From the NCBI RefSeq assembly GCF_964204865.1, contig NC_135258.1, forward strand, positions 18,330,916 to 18,394,915: a DNA stretch of 64,000 nt, given 5' to 3'. The DNA comes from Styela clava. Its lineage: Eukaryota > Chordata > Ascidiacea > Stolidobranchia > Styelidae. Positions 51,471-63,000 of this stretch are shown piece after piece. Positions within the stretch are counted from its first letter, which is position 1, and each line of letters opens with the position of its first letter. The translations under genes were made by a program, and so were the position numbers. The notes below the pieces were generated by a model that was not told the DNA's origin, ran no database searches, and was given only the letters and a program-made list of their open reading frames with translations.

Positions 51471-54383
51471 CAAGTCGTCGGAGATCTGTTTTCCCCAGTA
51501 CTCCGACGTACGATACCTTGGGAATGAGATGGGCACGAAGAAGGTAGAGCCCTTGCTGTGGTTTAAGAGGTGCGTGAGACAATTACTCAAGACTCTGGTG
51601 TAATTTGGATCCGATCGAGCGTTTCTCGTTTTCCCTGGGCACTGATGTTAATCCCCAAGTACTTCTACACCTCTTCCGGCCTCATGCTTGGTACTTTTCT
51701 CTCCGTCTATTTCTAGTAGATTTTTGTTATCTACAACCCATCTCTTTTTCTTACCATAAACCTTGATCGAGAGGCTACTACACTTTTTCACATTTGGACG
51801 AAGGACGCATCTTCTAGCAGTCTAGTTGGTTTTAGGAAGCGGTCCACTAGATGCTGTAGCTCAGTGGTTCTCAGCCTTTTACGGATCGTGGCCCCCTTCC
51901 GGAAGCTTTTTGCACTCGTGGCCACCCTGTTCGTCATTCTAAAAAAATTGATGTGTCAGATTGTATTATGTATTTGCGACCTTTTATAGAATGCAAAAAC
52001 AAACCATGGGTAAAAAAGTCAATGCTTTTTAGATTATTGAACGATCATTGGAAATCTTGCGCTTGGGACTGTCTGACTAGGTTCCTTACATCAGGACAGT
52101 TCCTGGATTTTGCTTTGTTGGTATCAAGATAAAAAAAAAATAGATTGGCACAGATAGGTTGTGGTAAATTGAACTAGCAAAGCTTTCTTACTAAGTAGTA
52201 GGTAAGAATCACAAAGGAATACCCAGAAACTCGAAAAGTCTTCTTTGCTTGATTTCAAAGCAAACTTGTTAGCATACATCGGCAGCCATGTCATCAATAA
52301 AGTCAAAGCCAACATAACTGTCGTTCCATTTGGGGATTGGGAATTTACATATTAGGCTTCTGCAGTTATAACATGATATCGACCGTTATCTCGCAGTCTC
52401 GCGAAACTGCCCGTCTGCTGTTAGATGGCCTACCAACAAACTATTCGGATTAGTAGATTCAAAATTCCATTATGATCAAACAATTTGCACACACAAAAAA
52501 GTGAATACACCTAGTGACTGAAGTAATAAAACTGAGGTGAACGGGGAATTTTCTTTTAAATGAAAAGAATGCAAACGAAGTCGCTTTATAATAAATTATT
52601 AGCCTTGTGTCGTGGCCCCCCTTGAACTGCTTCGTGGTTGAGAACCACTCCGGTTGAGAACCACTGCTGTAGCTTATAAAGGCGTCATCTGCTAGAAGGC
52701 GAGAGGTCTTCGAGGGCCGCGAAGGCTTCATCAAATACTTCATTGGAAAGTATTGAAGAGAGAGGATCCCCCTGCTTGACACCGATGGTCGGGTGGATTG
52801 TAACGCCAATTTTTGTGGTTGTTGCACAAGTGTATCAGCTCGTGAAATATGCTACCAAAGGAGGATGGGGTACCCATCCTTATTGCAGCACGTCTAATGC
52901 TCGAGTGGTGCACTGAGTCAAAAGCTTTACTCAAGTCCAGGAACGCAATGTTCAATGGATTTTGTTGTTTTCTTGCATTGTCCAGCAGGGCGTCGAGTAG
53001 CAAGATGTTTTCTGCACAGCCATCGGTTGGCGGAACGCATTCCCCAAGCTGTCTTCACAATATCTTATGGAAGGTCCGAGGTATTTTGTGCCTATAGTCA
53101 TAGGCCTAAATTCTCCCGGACTTGTTAGGGAAGACACTTTCGGTATTAATATCGTTTGTGGATGACGAAGTGCTTGGGGTTGACTACAGCTCAGCAACCA
53201 CAGGTTGAACATATTCGTGATGGTGCTCGGAGGAATGGACCTCAGCATCCGACGAGAGACCCCGTCCAGACCTGGACTGGAGCCGATGCATTAGACGTTA
53301 CTTCCTCATTGCTTATCGGCTCCACCGCGTCACAAGCTGTCGATCTTATTGGCTTGACTGGCCGGGTGTCTACTATCGTGGGCGTTTCCATGATCTTTCG
53401 CCAGAATTCAGTTCCTCGTCTGAGGGCCCATTCCTCGTTGGGCTCTGGTAAGCCCATCTCCCGCTCAGCATCATCTCCGCGCAGACGGACCTCTTCTTGT
53501 CATACAATGACTGTATGCAAAAATATTCCAGCCTGTATTTTTGTCTTTTAGATAACTGCCTCATTGATGTTGATGCCATCTTTCGAATTCTTGTGAGCGG
53601 GTTACTATCTGCGAAGCATGTTCTTCGAGCATAGACTTTAGTTCGTTGTCATCGAGTATTAGGCGGATCGCCCAGTCGATAGGACTGGAGCCCCATGAGT
53701 CTTGTCGGGGGCTTCCAAGTTTATCAACATATCCATATGGCATTTTTCCAGTCTCTGACCGGGGCTTCCACCTCCGGATACCGAACGCATGTAGGTGTTG
53801 TGGAAGAGAACGATGCAGTTCTTTCCTCCATCAAGCGTTCATTGCGGTCGAGGATTTTTGATCGCAGTGTTTTAAACTCTAATCTTTTCATTATCAAGTT
53901 TAATCGCATCCAGAGTGTGATAAGAAAGTATCTGCTACAGAAGGGAATATTTGCTCTTTATATTCTTCTTGTCAAGACGAATGTACTCTAATGCAAACAG
54001 ATGGTCTCCCTCATAGTTCCACCTGGCTCGAGTGCGTACTGGGATGTAATCTTTGTGATACGATGTAGCATGTTTACTCCTTCGATAAAATCCCAAGCTG
54101 AATTTTGTGGTGAATCGACCGACGGCTGCAATCAGGGCACAGAAAACTAGCTGAAGAGTCGCTGCCTACCACATCCCCTTGCAGAGGCAAGGGTTTAGTC
54201 GATTTTTCTTACGTGTACCGGGTTAGGATACTGCAAAAGAGGGTGGTAGCCCCAGATGGAGACTAAAATCTATCCGTAATCTGCTATCTTGGAGATGAAA
54301 ATGGGAACACTCCAAGGCATTGCCCGACTCTCGCCACTAGAAGGCTCCGGATAGTTACATGGTTGCCTTCATCACAGAGACAA
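51466..54383 (-). mobile_element. R2-type non-LTR retrotransposon, 3'-truncated and interrupted
   Basis: It starts exactly where R2 inserts in 28S rDNA, after GACTCTCTTAAGG (28S side ends at 54384), and runs along the minus strand. An N-terminal CPDC zinc-finger-like start lies near 54140. RT motifs follow: TILIPK, then NIAFLDLSKAFDSVHHSS (near 52900), GVKQGDPLSSILSN (near 52760) and a LADDAF box (near 52690). After the inserted hAT element come a KKRWVVDN segment (near 51740), YLGINISAQGKRE-like text (near 51640) and RAHLIPKVSYVG (near 51520). Frames change repeatedly and the C-terminal endonuclease is absent, so it is dead. Confidence 0.85.
51862..52666. mobile_element. Non-autonomous hAT element inside R2 (805 bp)
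   Basis: Left end CAGTGGTTCTCAGCCTTTT and right end GGTTGAGAACCACTG are inverted. CTGTAGCT is perfectly duplicated at 51854-51861 and 52667-52674. Both ends carry a CGTGGCCCCC block. Removing the element and one CTGTAGCT restores continuity of the R2 RT domain, so it landed after R2 did. Confidence 0.92.
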
Positions 54384-55072
54384 CCTTAAGAGAGTCTGAG
54401 TTGCTCTTGACTCACTTTGATATTCAGAGAACTGGGCAGATATCATTTCGCGTCAACACCGAGTTGCGGCCATCGCGATGCTTTGTTTTGATTAAATTAT
54501 CGGATTCCCCCTGGTCCGTACCAGTTCTAAGTTGATTGTTCGAAGCCGGCCTAAGCAAGCCCCGAGGCCCGCGCAGCTGCGGCAGTCCACGGATAGGGAC
54601 CGAACGCAAGTCCGAGATCAAGCGTACGCCCAGTCCGGTCAAGTTCCGGCATTCGCTTTGTACCTCAGGCCGACCGACCCAGCCCTTAGAGCCAATCTCT
54701 TTACGGATCTGATTTACCGACTTCCCTTTTCTACACTGTTCCTTCGGCCAAAGGCTGTTCACCTTGGAGACCTGCTGCGGATATGGGTACGGCTTCGCAC
54801 GACAATTACACCATTTTCCTCAGATTTTCAAGGGCCGACGCGGGTCTCACCGGACACCGCGAGAGACGCGGCCTTCCTACTCGTCGAAATTTAAAGTTTG
54901 AGAATAGGTTGAGGAAGTTCCGTTCCAAGGCCTCTAATCATTCGCTTTATCAGGTAAAACTGCGACAAAGCGCCAGCTATCCTGAGAAAAAATTCGGAAG
55001 GAACCAGCTACTAGATGGTTCGATTAGTCTTTCGCCCCTATACCCAAATAGGACGATCGATTTTCACGTCAA
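54384..55072 (-). rRNA. 28S rRNA pseudogene fragment with internal deletions
   Basis: Minus-strand text matches conserved 28S rRNA from memory. It begins near 55072 with GACGTG and GGGTATAGGGGCGAAAGACT, then ACCATCTAGTAGCTGGTTCC. It passes through CTCAAACTTTAAAT, GACGAGTAGGA, CCGTACCCATATCCGCAGCA, GGTCTCCAAGGTGAACAGCC and ACGGACCAGGGGGAATCCG. It ends CATCGCGATGGCCGCAACTC and CTCTTAAGG. About 900 bases or more are missing around 54880 (between CTTTAAAT and GACGAGTAGG) and around 54860 (before GTCCGGTGAG). About 20 bases are lost before the R2 site. It cannot be a working rRNA gene. Plus-strand frames of 117 and 120 codons here are shadows. Confidence 0.9.
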
Positions 55073-55892
55073 AATGCTTGAATGGGATATTTTTGTGGAA
55101 GGGAGGGGGCAAAATCAAATTATTCATTTGCTTTAATAAATTTATGCTGACATAAGATTCTCTTTTCAATAACTATTTGTAGAGTGTGATCTGTGAATTC
55201 ACTAAATATTTTAAATAGTTAACTTTATTTTTCAGCCACTTTCGATTTTAAACCGATATTGTGTTCTCAGTACCATTTTTTTTCATTCAAACATGGCTGT
55301 CGTTCATTACAGCGTATTTTCAGGGTATTTGTGAATTTGATATTTCTATTCTTTCTCATCTAAAAGTCTTAATATATTTATGTTATAATATGTGTCAAGT
55401 TCTACATGAAAAAACTAAGCTATTGCTTTAAATGGACACATGGTCATTATTACCATTCTGGGACAAGTCTAAATTAAACAAAGATTCAATTTTAAATCAA
55501 ATTAATTGATATCAGGATTACCTTACATATGGGTGGAGTATTTCATAGATGAAATTTACTTAAAATGGGCGCAATTGTTCCTAAGACTGAATCAAATATA
55601 CAAATACCGGTAATTAAATTCCACCTTGACCGTTCATTAAACAACAAATTGGAAAGGTATATATTTTGTTAACTTTTTTAATTCGATATGCTAAATTCTA
55701 TTGTCCTATGTTATTTCATTCATTCCCAGATGGGTCGAGCTCATGGTATAGACTTTGATATCAAGACACGACAAAGAATTGTTTTTACATTGGTTGATTC
55801 ATCTAAACGCGAGTCAATGGGAATGCTGTGAGTTGAATTTATCGTTTCTCTTTTGATAAACAACAATCCAACCTTTTGGTATCGCTAAACAA
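55073..55892. other. AT-rich spacer
   Basis: No gene supported. A short open stretch after CCCAG near 55730 starts MGRAHGIDFDIKTRQRIVF, vaguely like a transposase N-terminus, and stops after 33 codons; not called. Confidence 0.35.
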
Positions 55893-56117
55893 CAACAAGA
55901 GAGCTATGCTCAGATATATGGACACGTAGCGCCACATAATTTTGATGAAGTCATAGTAAAAGTGATAGCTTTCTGGAGAAAAATTCCATCTTTAACCACT
56001 GGAAATTTCAAAGCGATTGATCCAGTAATCAAAGAGAAAAGGGATTTCTCCAAAACGTGTCAATGAACAAGAACAACAAAACGATTGTTATGTCCACTAA
56101 ACGTGTCCAATAATTTG
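55893..56117 (+). repeat. Dispersed repeat family A, compact copy
   Basis: Begins CAACAAGAGAGCTATGCTCA then GATATATGGACACGTAGCG. It includes ATCTTTAACCACTGGAAATT and GAGAAAAGGGATTTCTCC, and ends ACGTGTCCAATAATTTGA. It is the best reference copy for the family because both ends and the middle are present. Confidence 0.6.
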
Positions 56118-56227
56118 AAGTATAGTTTGCTGACTACTGCTAGTTTCTCTCTACTTTGTTGCGTTGGTCTATCCGTACAACAAAAATCAAAACGGCTATA
56201 TTGGATAAGATATTAGTTCATATATAA

Positions 56228-56451
56228 GCCGGGGTAGGAAAGCAAAAAGACAGCTTAATCATGTGACCACCGTAGCCCTTTTGTCAAGTTACCAATCCAT
56301 GTTGAATACCTAAGAGTTGAGCAGTTGTTTGTTTCAGATGCTGGGGTAGGAAAGAAAATAAGACAGCTCAATCACGTGACGAATATAGCCTTTTCGCCAG
56401 ATTACCAGTCCATGTTGAATACCTATGGTTGAGCAGTTGTTTGTTTCAGAT
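56228..56451 (+). repeat. Two tandem copies of a 112-bp unit
   Basis: Units 56228-56339 and 56340-56451 both run from GGGGTAGGAAAG to TTGTTTGTTTCAGAT with scattered differences. Both contain GACAGCTNAATCANGTGAC. A splice-acceptor-like TTTCAG ends each unit. Confidence 0.8.
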
Positions 56452-58214
56452 GCATTACTTAATGGTGAAGAAAGCCATAACCAACCATCAGTTAAGTTAC
56501 ATGAACCATTCTAGGCTGGCGAGGAGTACAGCAGCCTCCACTTGTGATATTTTTCCTCACATCATAGGTGCGATAGCTAGTGTTTTCCAAACGCCAATCA
56601 TTGATTTCTTCAAAGATTTTGCATCTAAAAATTTATTTTATAATTCTTTTATTCAAACTCGCAGATAGTAATAATGTATTTGTTTATATTAGACAAAATC
56701 TCACTATACATTTTTTAGAACAATCGGTAATGATCTACCAGGGACTCTTGCCTCTTTTGCTCGTGGATTATCTTTTTTTCATCCAGAGTTGTATCTGTTC
56801 CTAATATGCAGGTTTGGTATTCACTTCTGACTATATATTTGATATAAATTCTATTGATTGATTGTGCGTTGCTCGATAACCAGCTTTTATCCTTAACCTG
56901 TATTTTCTTTCCCAAATATTACAGTGCAACTTTTTTTTTCTCATTCTTTTTTTTTTACCAATGATTTTGTTTTACCGGTAGAAAACAATATAATCGACTC
57001 GATAGATCTTTCCAGATTATTTCAATGCGTGATTACGCCTATATAACGAATATTTTCCCACTAATTGGGTCTAACAGCATATACTGTTAATAATAACATT
57101 TTCATATTTATATATGAAATCTGGAAGGGCGATTTGTTCATATAACAAACCACAGGCCCTGTATGTGAATGTTCATGTTAAAGGTGATCATTCACTCTAT
57201 ATACATCAGTGGTTCTCAAGCTTTTTAAGCCCTCATTTAAATTTTTAGCACCCCATCTAACAATGAGCAACAGATAGTAGGCCCAAAGTATGATTTATTC
57301 AAAAAACACATTAAAAAAAAAATTGGCACGATTCAAAGCACTAAACTGTTCAAAGAATGCAAAGCAACAAACAGTAAATGGCAATCTTAAGTGTGTTAAT
57401 GTTTTCAAAATAGTTCCATTTGCGGAACCTCAGCTTATTGTAAACGCATTTTTAGTGTAAAGTTATCTAAATGGCGCAGTGAAAGGAACAGATGCTCCAT
57501 ACAACTAATGAAAAGTGAACTTTTAATATACTTCAACTTGAAAGACACGTGTCGTGAATTTTCAGAAAAAATAAAACAATTGCTGAAGTCAGCAAAGAGT
57601 CAGAACAAATATAACTTTAAGAATTATAAACTTATGCAACTGCAAAATTAGAGCTTGATTGGGTCGATGTTAAATAAATATTAAATGAAAAACACATGAA
57701 GATTTTTTAATATATCTTTTTAGCTTGTATACATTTTGTATTTCCTTGTTTTATTTTGTTCTTTCGTGCAAGTTACAAAATAAATGATGACGATAATATA
57801 TGTCCTTTATTGAGACGTTTCATAGTTGGCAACCCTAGTAATGACTCCCATTCAATGGACTTTGTATTAGCATAGCTTGTTTTTTTTACTGATTCATTCC
57901 ATCCTATCATACCAAAAATAAGGCCATCGATCGTCGAAGCGTGTCGTTGTAACAATGCGCGTTGGCTTTTTTACGACTTCTTGCGACTATTTTCATCGAT
58001 AATAGTTACATTTCTTCCATATTGTAGCTTTGATGTCCTATTAATGAGATCGTGAATTTTTTGGTAACTATTATAGATATACAAATGGTTGCGGTACTGT
58101 TCCGTTATAAAAGAACACAAGAACTAGATAAAATTAAAATTAATTAGTCCTTAACCCTCTACAAGACACAGTGATTGTTAAGTTCAAGACTGTTTTTTAA
58201 AAAAATATTCGGCA
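56452..58214. other. AT-rich spacer with a lone hAT-like terminus
   Basis: CAGTGGTTCTCAAGC at 57207 resembles the left ends of the other hAT elements in the window, but no matching right end was found before 58.2 kb, so it is probably truncated. No gene was recognised. Confidence 0.4.
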
Positions 58215-59995
58215 TAAGGTCGCATATCTCAAAGTTTTACTACCACCAAGATCTGCACCAACGGCTGCTGCCCGGGCATGATCGTTTTGCTAGGCCGACA
58301 AGCGACTGATCCATATTTAAATGCTGTTCACTTAGAACCCTTCTTCTCTTTGACCTTCAAAGCTCTCATTTGAATATTTGCTACTACCACCGAGATCTGC
58401 ACCGACGGCTGCTACTCGGGCATAACAACCCGACCGTTCTGCTAGGCCGCAAAGCGATAAGTGACTGACCAATGTTTAACTGTTGTTCACATGGAATCCC
58501 TATTCTATTCAACCTTCAAAGCTTTCCTTTGAATATATGCTACTACCGCCAAGATCTGCACATACGGCTGCTGCCGGGCATATCAATGCAACCGTTGTGC
58601 TGGGCCGTCAAGCGACTGACCCATGTTCAACTGCTGTTCACATGGAACCCTTCTCCTCTTAGACCTTCAAAGTCTCATTTGAATATTTGCTACTACCACT
58701 AAGATCTGAACCGACGGCTGCTGCCCGGGCATAACAATACGACCGTTCTGCTAGGCCGACAAGCGACTGACCCATGTTCAAACTGCTTTTCAGATGGAAC
58801 CCTTCTCCTCCTCGACCTTCAAAGCTCTCATTTGAATATTTGCTACTACCACAAAGATTTGCACCGACGACTACTGCCCGGGCATAACAATGCGATCGTT
58901 CTGATAGGCCGACAAGCGAGAGACCCATGTTCAACTGCTGTTCACATAGAACCTTTATCCTATTCAACCTTCAAAGCTCTTCTTTGAATATATGCTAATA
59001 CCACCAATATCTACATAACATAACAATGCAACCGTTGTGCTAGGCCGACAAGCGACTGACCCATGTTCAACTACTGTTCGCATGGAACCCTTCTCCTCTT
59101 TGACCTACAAAGCTTTCATTTGAATATTTGATACTACTACCAAAATTCGAACCGACGGCTGCTGCTCGGGCATAAGAATGAGACCGTTCTGATAGGCCGA
59201 TTAGGCGACTGACCCATGTACAAATATTTGCTACTACCACCACCAATACTCAAATGCTGTTCACATGGAACCCTTCTCCTCTTCGACCTTCAAAGTTCTA
59301 TTTTGAATATTTACTAGTACCACCAAGATCTGAACCGACGGCTGCTGCCCGGGCATCTGCTAGGCCGACATGCGACTGACCCGTGTTAAACTGCTGTTCA
59401 CATAGAACCATTCTCCTTTTTGGCCGTCAGAGCTCTCATTTTGAACATTTGCTACTACCACCAAGATCTGCACCGACGGCTGCTGCCCGGACATAACAAT
59501 GCGACCGTACTGCTAGGCCGACTAGCGACTGACCATTGTTCAACTGTTGTTCACATGGAACCCTTTTCCTCTTAGACCTTCAAAGCTCCGATTTGAATAT
59601 TAGTTGCTGCCACCAAGATTTGCACCGACTGCCGCTGCCCGGGCATAACGATCCGACCGTTCTGCTAGACCGATAAGCGACTGACACATTTTCAATTGCT
59701 GTTCACATGGAACCCTTCTCCTCTTCGACCTTCAAAGCTGTCATTTAAATATTTGCTACTACCACCAAAATCTTACCGACGGCTGGTGCCCGGCATAACA
59801 ATGCGAACGTTCTGCTAGGCCGATAAGCGACTGACCCATGTTCAAATGCTGTTTGCAAAGAACCCTCTCAGAAAGCTCTCACTTGAGTATTCGCTACCAC
59901 CAAGATTCGCTGCCCAGACATGACGATGCGACCGTAATGCTAGACCGACATGCTACTGCCCCATGACCCATGTTTAACTGCTGTTCACATGGAAC
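58215..59995 (-). repeat. 28S rRNA-derived satellite, about 12 units of about 150 bp
   Basis: On the minus strand most units contain GCCGTCGGTGCAGATCTTGG, then TGGTAGTAGCAAATATTCAA, GAAGAGGAGAAGGGTTCCAT and GTGAACAGCAGTTGAACATG, ending GGGTCAGTCG. These five blocks in this order are a conserved stretch of about 110 bases in eukaryotic 28S rRNA. The remaining 40 or so bases (TTGTCGGCCTAGCAGAACGG, then CGCATTGTTATGCCCGGGCA) link the units and are not clearly 28S. Unit starts near 58249, 58393, 58552, 58702, 58855, 59010, 59147, 59326, 59465, 59617, 59770 and 59910. Units are diverged from each other, so the array is old. Confidence 0.88.
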
Positions 59996-60002
59996 CTTTC
60001 TC

Positions 60003-63000
60003 CAGCCACCGAGAGAAGTGTGCGCTCCATCCCGCCCCGCACCGCACGCCGCTCTTTCTTGGCTCATTCGAGTTTACTGTCTTTCACTCTTACAATCCTT
60101 ACCTAGGGTTAGGTTAGTATGCTTGCACGTGCAATCCCTCAACTTTTTTCGGCTCGGCTTCTTTCGACGCCGATGCCGGCGACGCAGCACTCTCTCGCCC
60201 GCCAGCCACCGAGAGAAGTGTGCGCTCCATCCCGTCCCGCACCGCACACCGCTCTTTCTTGGCTCATTCGAGTTTACTGTCTTCTGCTCTTACAAGCCTT
60301 ACCTAGGGTTAGGTTAGTATGCTTGCAAGTGCAGTCCCTCAACTTTTTTCGGCTCGGCTTCTTTCGACGCGGATGCCGGCGACGCAGCACTCTCTCGCCC
60401 GCCAGCCACCGAGAGAAGTGTGCGCTCCATCCCGCCCCGCACCGCACGCCGCTCTTTCTTGGCTCATTCGAGTATACTGTCTTTCGCTCTTACAAGCCTT
60501 ACCTAGGGTTAGGTTAGTATGCTTGCACATGCAGTCCCTCAACTTTTTTCGGCTCGGCTTCTTTCGACGCCGAAGCCGGCGACGCAGCACTCTCTCGCCC
60601 GCCAGCCACCGAGAGAAGTGTGCGCTCCGTCCCGCCCCGCACCGCACGCCGCTCTTTCTTGGCTCATTCGAGTTTACTGTCTTTCGCTCTAACATGCCTT
60701 ACCTAGGGTTAGGTTAGTATACTTGCACGTGCAGTCCTTCAACTTTTTTCGGCTCGGCTTCTTTCGACGCCGATGCCGGCGACGCAGCAATCTCTCGCCC
60801 GCCAGCCACCGAGAGAAGTGTGCGCTCCGTCCCGCCCCGCACCGCACGCCGCTCTTTCTTGGCTCATTCGAGTTTACTGTCTTTCGCTCTAACATGCCTT
60901 ACCTAGGGTTAGGTTAGTATGCTTGCACGTTTGTACTTTAACTTTTTTCGGCTCGGCTTCTTTCGACGCCGATGCCGGCGACGCAGCACTCTCTCGCCCG
61001 CCAGCCACCGAGAGATGTGTGCGCTCCGACCGGCCCCGCACGCCGCTCTTTCTTGGCTCATTCGAGTTTACTGTCCTTCGCTCTAACATGCCTTACCTAG
61101 GGTTAGGTTAGTATGCTTGCACGTTTGTACTTTAACTTTTTTCGGCTCGGCTTCTTTCGACGCCGATGCCGGCGACGCAGCACTCTCTCGCCCGCCAGCC
61201 ACCGAGAGATGTGTGCGCTCCGACCGGCCCCGCACGCCGCTCTTTCTTGGCTCATTCGAGTTTACTGTCTTTCGCTCTAACATGCCTTACCTAGGGTTAG
61301 GTTAGTATGCTTGCACGTTTGTACTTTAACTTTTTTCGGCTCGGCTTCTTTCGACGCCGATGCCGGCGACGCAGCACTCTCTCGCCCGCCAGCCACCGAG
61401 AGATGTGTGCGCTCCGACCGGCCCCGCACGCCGCTCTTTCTTGGCTCATTCGAGTTTACTGTCTTTCGCTCTAACATGCCTTACCTAGGGTTAGGTTAGT
61501 ATGCTCGCACGTTTGTACTTTAACTTTTTTCGGCTCGGCTTCTTTCGACGCCGATGCCGGCGACGCAGCACTCTCTCGCCCGCCAGCCACCAAGAGATGT
61601 GTGCGCTCCGACCGGCCCCGCACGCCGCTCTTTCTTGGCTCATTCGAGTTTACTGTCTTTCGCTCTAACATGCCTTACCTAGGGTTAGGTTAGTATGCTT
61701 GCACGTTTGTACTTTAACTTTTTTCGGCTCGGCTTCCTTCTTGGCTCATTCGAGTTTACTGTCTTTCGCTCTAACATGCCTTACCTAGGGTTAGGTTAGT
61801 ATGCTTGCACGTTTGTACTTTAACTTTTTTCGGCTCGGCTTCTTTCGACGCCGATGCCGGCGACGCAGCACTCTCTCGCCCGCCAGCCACCGAGAGATGT
61901 GTGCGCTCCGACCGGCCCCGCACGCCGCTCTTTCTTGGCTCATTCGAGTTTACTGTCTTTCGCTCTAACATGCCTTACCTAGGGTTAGGTTAGTATGCTT
62001 GCACGTTTGTACTTTAACTTTTTTCGGCTCGGCTTCTTTCGACGCCGATGCCGGCGACGCAGCACTCTCTCGCCCGCCAGCCACCGAGAGATGTGTGCCC
62101 TCCGACCGGCCCCGCACGCCGCTCTTTCTTGGCTCATTCGAGTTTACTGTCTTTCGCTCTAACATTCCTTACCTAGGGTTAGGTTAGTATGCTTGCACGT
62201 TTGTACTTTAACTTTTTTCGGCTCGGCTTCTTTCTTGGCTCATTCGAGTTTACTGTCTTTCGCTCTAACATGCCTTACCTAGGGTTAGGTTAGTATGCTT
62301 GCACGTTTGTACTTTAACTTTTTTCGGCTCGGCTTCTTTCGACGCCGATGCCGGCGACGCAGCACTCTCTCGCCCGCCAGCCACCGAGAGATGTGTGCGC
62401 TCCGACCGGCCCCGCACGCCGCTCTTTCTTGGCTCATTCGAGTTTACTGTCCTTCGCTCTAACATGCCTTACCTAGGGTTAGGTTAGTATGCTTGCACGT
62501 TTGTACTTTAACTTTTTTCGGCTCGGCTTCTTTCGACGCCGATGCCGGCGACGCAGCACTCTCTCGCCCGCCAGCCACCGAGAGATGTGTGCGCACCGAC
62601 CGGCCCCGCACGCCGCTCTTTCTTGGCTCATTCGAGTTTACTGTCCTTCGCTCTAACATGCCTTACCTAGGGTTAGGTTAGTATGCTTGCACGTTTGTAC
62701 TTTAACTTTTTTCGGCTCGGCTTCTTTCGACGCCGATGCCGGCGACGCAGCACTCTCTCGCCTGCCAGCCACCGAGAGATGTGTGCGCACCGACCGGCCC
62801 CGCACGCCGCTCTTTCTTGGCTCATTCGAGTTTACTGTCTTTCGCTCTAACATGCCTTACCTAGGGTTAGGTTAGTATGCTTGCACGTTTGTACTTTAAC
62901 TTTTTTCGGCTCGGCTTCTTTCGACGCCGATGCCGGCGACGCAGCACTCTCTCGCCCGCCAGCCACCGAGAGATGTGTGCGCACCGACCGGCCCCGCACG

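Noticed and set aside
54424..55136. Three frames of 112-120 codons (both strands) around 54.4-55.1 kb
   Set aside because: The underlying DNA is conserved 28S rRNA, which readily gives long spurious frames.
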